NCBI RefSeq assembly: GCF_001455965.1
Contig: NZ_LKKO01000001.1
Location: forward strand, 248,001 to 312,000
Origin: Methylobacterium sp. GXS13
GTDB taxonomy: Bacteria > Pseudomonadota > Alphaproteobacteria > Rhizobiales > Beijerinckiaceae
Reading direction: 5' to 3'
Length of the DNA stretch: 64,000 bases
In this document: positions 62,685-64,000 of the stretch, one piece after another
Numbering within the stretch: position 1 is the first letter of the stretch
Layout: every line of letters starts with the position of its first letter
The notes under the pieces: model-generated
The model's database searches: none
What the model saw: the letters and a program-made list of their open reading frames with translations, nothing else
What the model was told of the DNA's origin: nothing
Position numbers and translations under genes: made by a program

Positions 62685-63605
62685 TTACTTTGAAAAATGC
62701 GTGGTCGACATCCGGTCGGTGACGAGTTCGAATGGCACCCAATCGTATTGCTGCACCGTCTCATGGCGGATCAGTTTCAGGGCATCGTCGATCGCCCGGC
62801 GCGCCTGAAGGCCGGCATCCTGATAGACCGTCACGGCCATGCGCTTGCGCTGCATCGCCGTTAATCCCTCCGGTGTCGCATCGACCCCGCCGATCAGGAT
62901 TCGATCGGGTGGGAGCCCGGCCGCCGCGACCGCGTCGGCTGCCCCGATCGCCATCTCATCGTTGTTGGCGACGATCGCGTCGAGCGCGAGACCCTTCGCC
63001 AGCCATCCAGCCACGAGCGAAGCGGCCTTCTTGCGGTCCCAGTCCGCGGCGCCTTCCGCGACAACGCTGAAGCCTGGGAAAGCCGCAGCCACTTCCTTGA
63101 CTCCGCGCGTGCGCAGGGCGGTCGCCGAGTGGCTCGGATGCCCCTCGATGATCGCAATCCGTCCCTTGCCGTCAAGCATCTGCGCGAGCTTCCGCATCTG
63201 GAGTCGTCCGGCGACAAGATCGTTCGGCAGGACAAACGCAATGCGCCCGGCAAACCAGTCTTCGCGCGGACCGTTGTTGGCGTAAACGAGCGGGATGTCG
63301 GTCTCTTGGGCGAGGCGCGTGATCGTCGCGTTGGCCAGAGGATCGACCGGAAGGATCAGTAAGGCATCGACCTTCGCGGTAATGAACTGCCGAACCTGCT
63401 CGATCTGGGTCTCGCCAGCGCCCTCCGGCGCGTAGACGAATTGCACGGCGACGCCGGGAACGGACTTCGCGTAGCTTTCGATGCCGTCGCGCAGCAACTG
63501 CGTAAAGCCGTTCGGCTGAACCATCGCGACGCCGATCGTCGTCGCCAGGGCCGGCGTCGCCAAGCTGGCGAGGACGAGGGCACAGGGCGTGGACCGCCGG
63601 ATCAT
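62685..63605 (-). CDS. Sugar-type ABC transporter periplasmic binding protein
   Basis: 306 residues from ATG 63605, which follows the signal-peptide pattern MIRRSTPCALVLASLATPAL ending in A-x-A; an upstream in-frame ATG adds 34 residues without homology. PBP type 1 fold: IGVAMVQPNGFTQLLRDGIE, VDALLILPVDPLANATITRL, GRIAIIEGHPSHSATALRTR, LDAIVANNDEMAIGAADAVA and RILIGGVDATPEGLTAMQRK. It is closest to ribose/galactofuranose-type binding proteins. No permease or ATPase is in the window; the ligand is not known. Confidence 0.88.
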   Translation of the reverse strand: MIRRSTPCALVLASLATPALATTIGVAMVQPNGFTQLLRDGIESYAKSVPGVAVQFVYAPEGAGETQIEQVRQFITAKVDALLILPVDPLANATITRLAQETDIPLVYANNGPREDWFAGRIAFVLPNDLVAGRLQMRKLAQMLDGKGRIAIIEGHPSHSATALRTRGVKEVAAAFPGFSVVAEGAADWDRKKAASLVAGWLAKGLALDAIVANNDEMAIGAADAVAAAGLPPDRILIGGVDATPEGLTAMQRKRMAVTVYQDAGLQARRAIDDALKLIRHETVQQYDWVPFELVTDRMSTTHFSK

Positions 63606-63857
63606 GGCGAGGACGCAGGCCCGAAAGGAATGGATGCCAGACCGGCATGCGTGCCGGCCGGCGTCAGTCTTCCGGACGATGGTCCAGCCCCGGAGCGTTC
63701 GGATCATGGTAGTTGCACCTGCCTGGAGCGGCCGCCGCCCTTTGAAAGCAGTTCGGCGCCGACAATCATGTAAGATTGAAAGTTTCGAGGCGGCCTCGAT
63801 GGCGCCGATTCTGTTTGATAGTGGGCATGCCTGACCGGCCCCGGCGGCGAGACCGTG

Positions 63858-64000
63858 TCAGGCGGCCCGGATGCTGTCCAGGAACCGCTGGACTTCCTCG
63901 CCCAGGCGCGCGGCATCGCTCGACAGGGCGCTGGCCGAAGTGAGCATCCGGTCGGCCGCGGCGCCGGTATGCTCCGCCGTGCCGGCGACCGTGGCGATGT
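63858..64000 (-). CDS. Methyl-accepting chemotaxis protein, C-terminal end (partial)
   Basis: Only the last 47 codons are in the window and the N-terminus is beyond the edge. The segment (IATVAGTAEHTGAAADRMLT ... LGEEVQRFLDSIRAA) is the C-terminal heptad-rich helix of the methyl-accepting signalling domain. Stop at 63858-63860. It lies upstream of the binding-protein gene on the same strand, 252 bp away. Confidence 0.8.
   Translation of the reverse strand, partial: IATVAGTAEHTGAAADRMLTSASALSSDAARLGEEVQRFLDSIRAA

Overview
The window is GC-rich, gene-dense bacterial chromosome. It reads as an alphaproteobacterium of the Rhizobiales (Hyphomicrobiales), most consistent with Methylobacterium or Methylorubrum. 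The reasons are gene orders typical of alphaproteobacteria (rplU-rpmA-GNAT-obgE-proB, lysC-ptsP-prfA-prmC, ppx-rlmE), a GapR/DUF2312 protein, DUF1244, DUF4167 and DUF1036 proteins, a glycerate 2-kinase next to pyruvate kinase as expected of a serine-cycle methylotroph, and several families of long imperfect intergenic palindromes. The genus is an inference; no rRNA or tRNA gene was seen.

Layout. 0-4.6 kb (minus strand): proB (cut by the window edge), obgE, an acetyltransferase, rpmA, rplU, an exported small protein and a YceI protein. 4.7-8.7 kb (plus): ruvA, the iron-storage pair bacterioferritin-associated ferredoxin plus bacterioferritin, dapB, gpmA and an AlkB-type dioxygenase. 8.8-16.6 kb: exported proteins of unknown role, asd, a type I phosphodiesterase, GapR, DUF1244 and an N-formylglutamate amidohydrolase-like protein. 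16.8-20.2 kb: glycerate 2-kinase, DUF1036 and pyk, a lower-carbon module from glycerate to pyruvate. 20.2-24.4 kb (minus): hydrolase, TPR protein, rpmJ, PAS protein, PEBP protein and ubiG. 24.6-30.7 kb (plus): lysC, ptsP, prfA, prmC. 31-36.6 kb: DUF4167 protein with an RQD-repeat tail, a methyltransferase-like protein, rlmE, ppx/gppA, a receiver-only response regulator and a double cold-shock-domain protein.

36.7-39.6 kb holds a small exported protein and an inner-membrane cassette of the iron-uptake type (DUF3649, PepSY, DUF3325). 39.9-43.1 kb is an aldehyde-oxidation cluster: ExaC-type aldehyde dehydrogenase, DUF779, AhpD-like and cupin proteins. 43.6-49.5 kb (minus) is a central-carbon operon, gap-pgk-fba, interleaved with two small unknown proteins and followed by a ThiE-like and a Sel1-repeat protein. 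50.1-50.8 kb carries a DUF4164-like gene and zapA. A strikingly AT-rich stretch with one orphan gene follows (50.85-51.9 kb) and looks acquired. 52.1-59.9 kb is a malonate-utilisation locus: gntR-type regulator and madLM transporter on the minus strand, diverging from mdcA-C-D-E-G-H, a biotin-independent malonate decarboxylase that yields acetyl-CoA. mdcB is not in the locus; its usual place holds an intergenic palindrome. 60-64 kb: GDP-mannose 4,6-dehydratase, a second aldehyde dehydrogenase, a sugar-type periplasmic binding protein and the end of a chemoreceptor.

No convincing new defence or mobile system was found. The observations most worth following up are the AT-rich orphan island, the small unknown proteins inside the glycolytic operon, the DUF779/AhpD/cupin partners of the aldehyde dehydrogenase, the DUF4167 repeat tail and the mdcB-less malonate locus.
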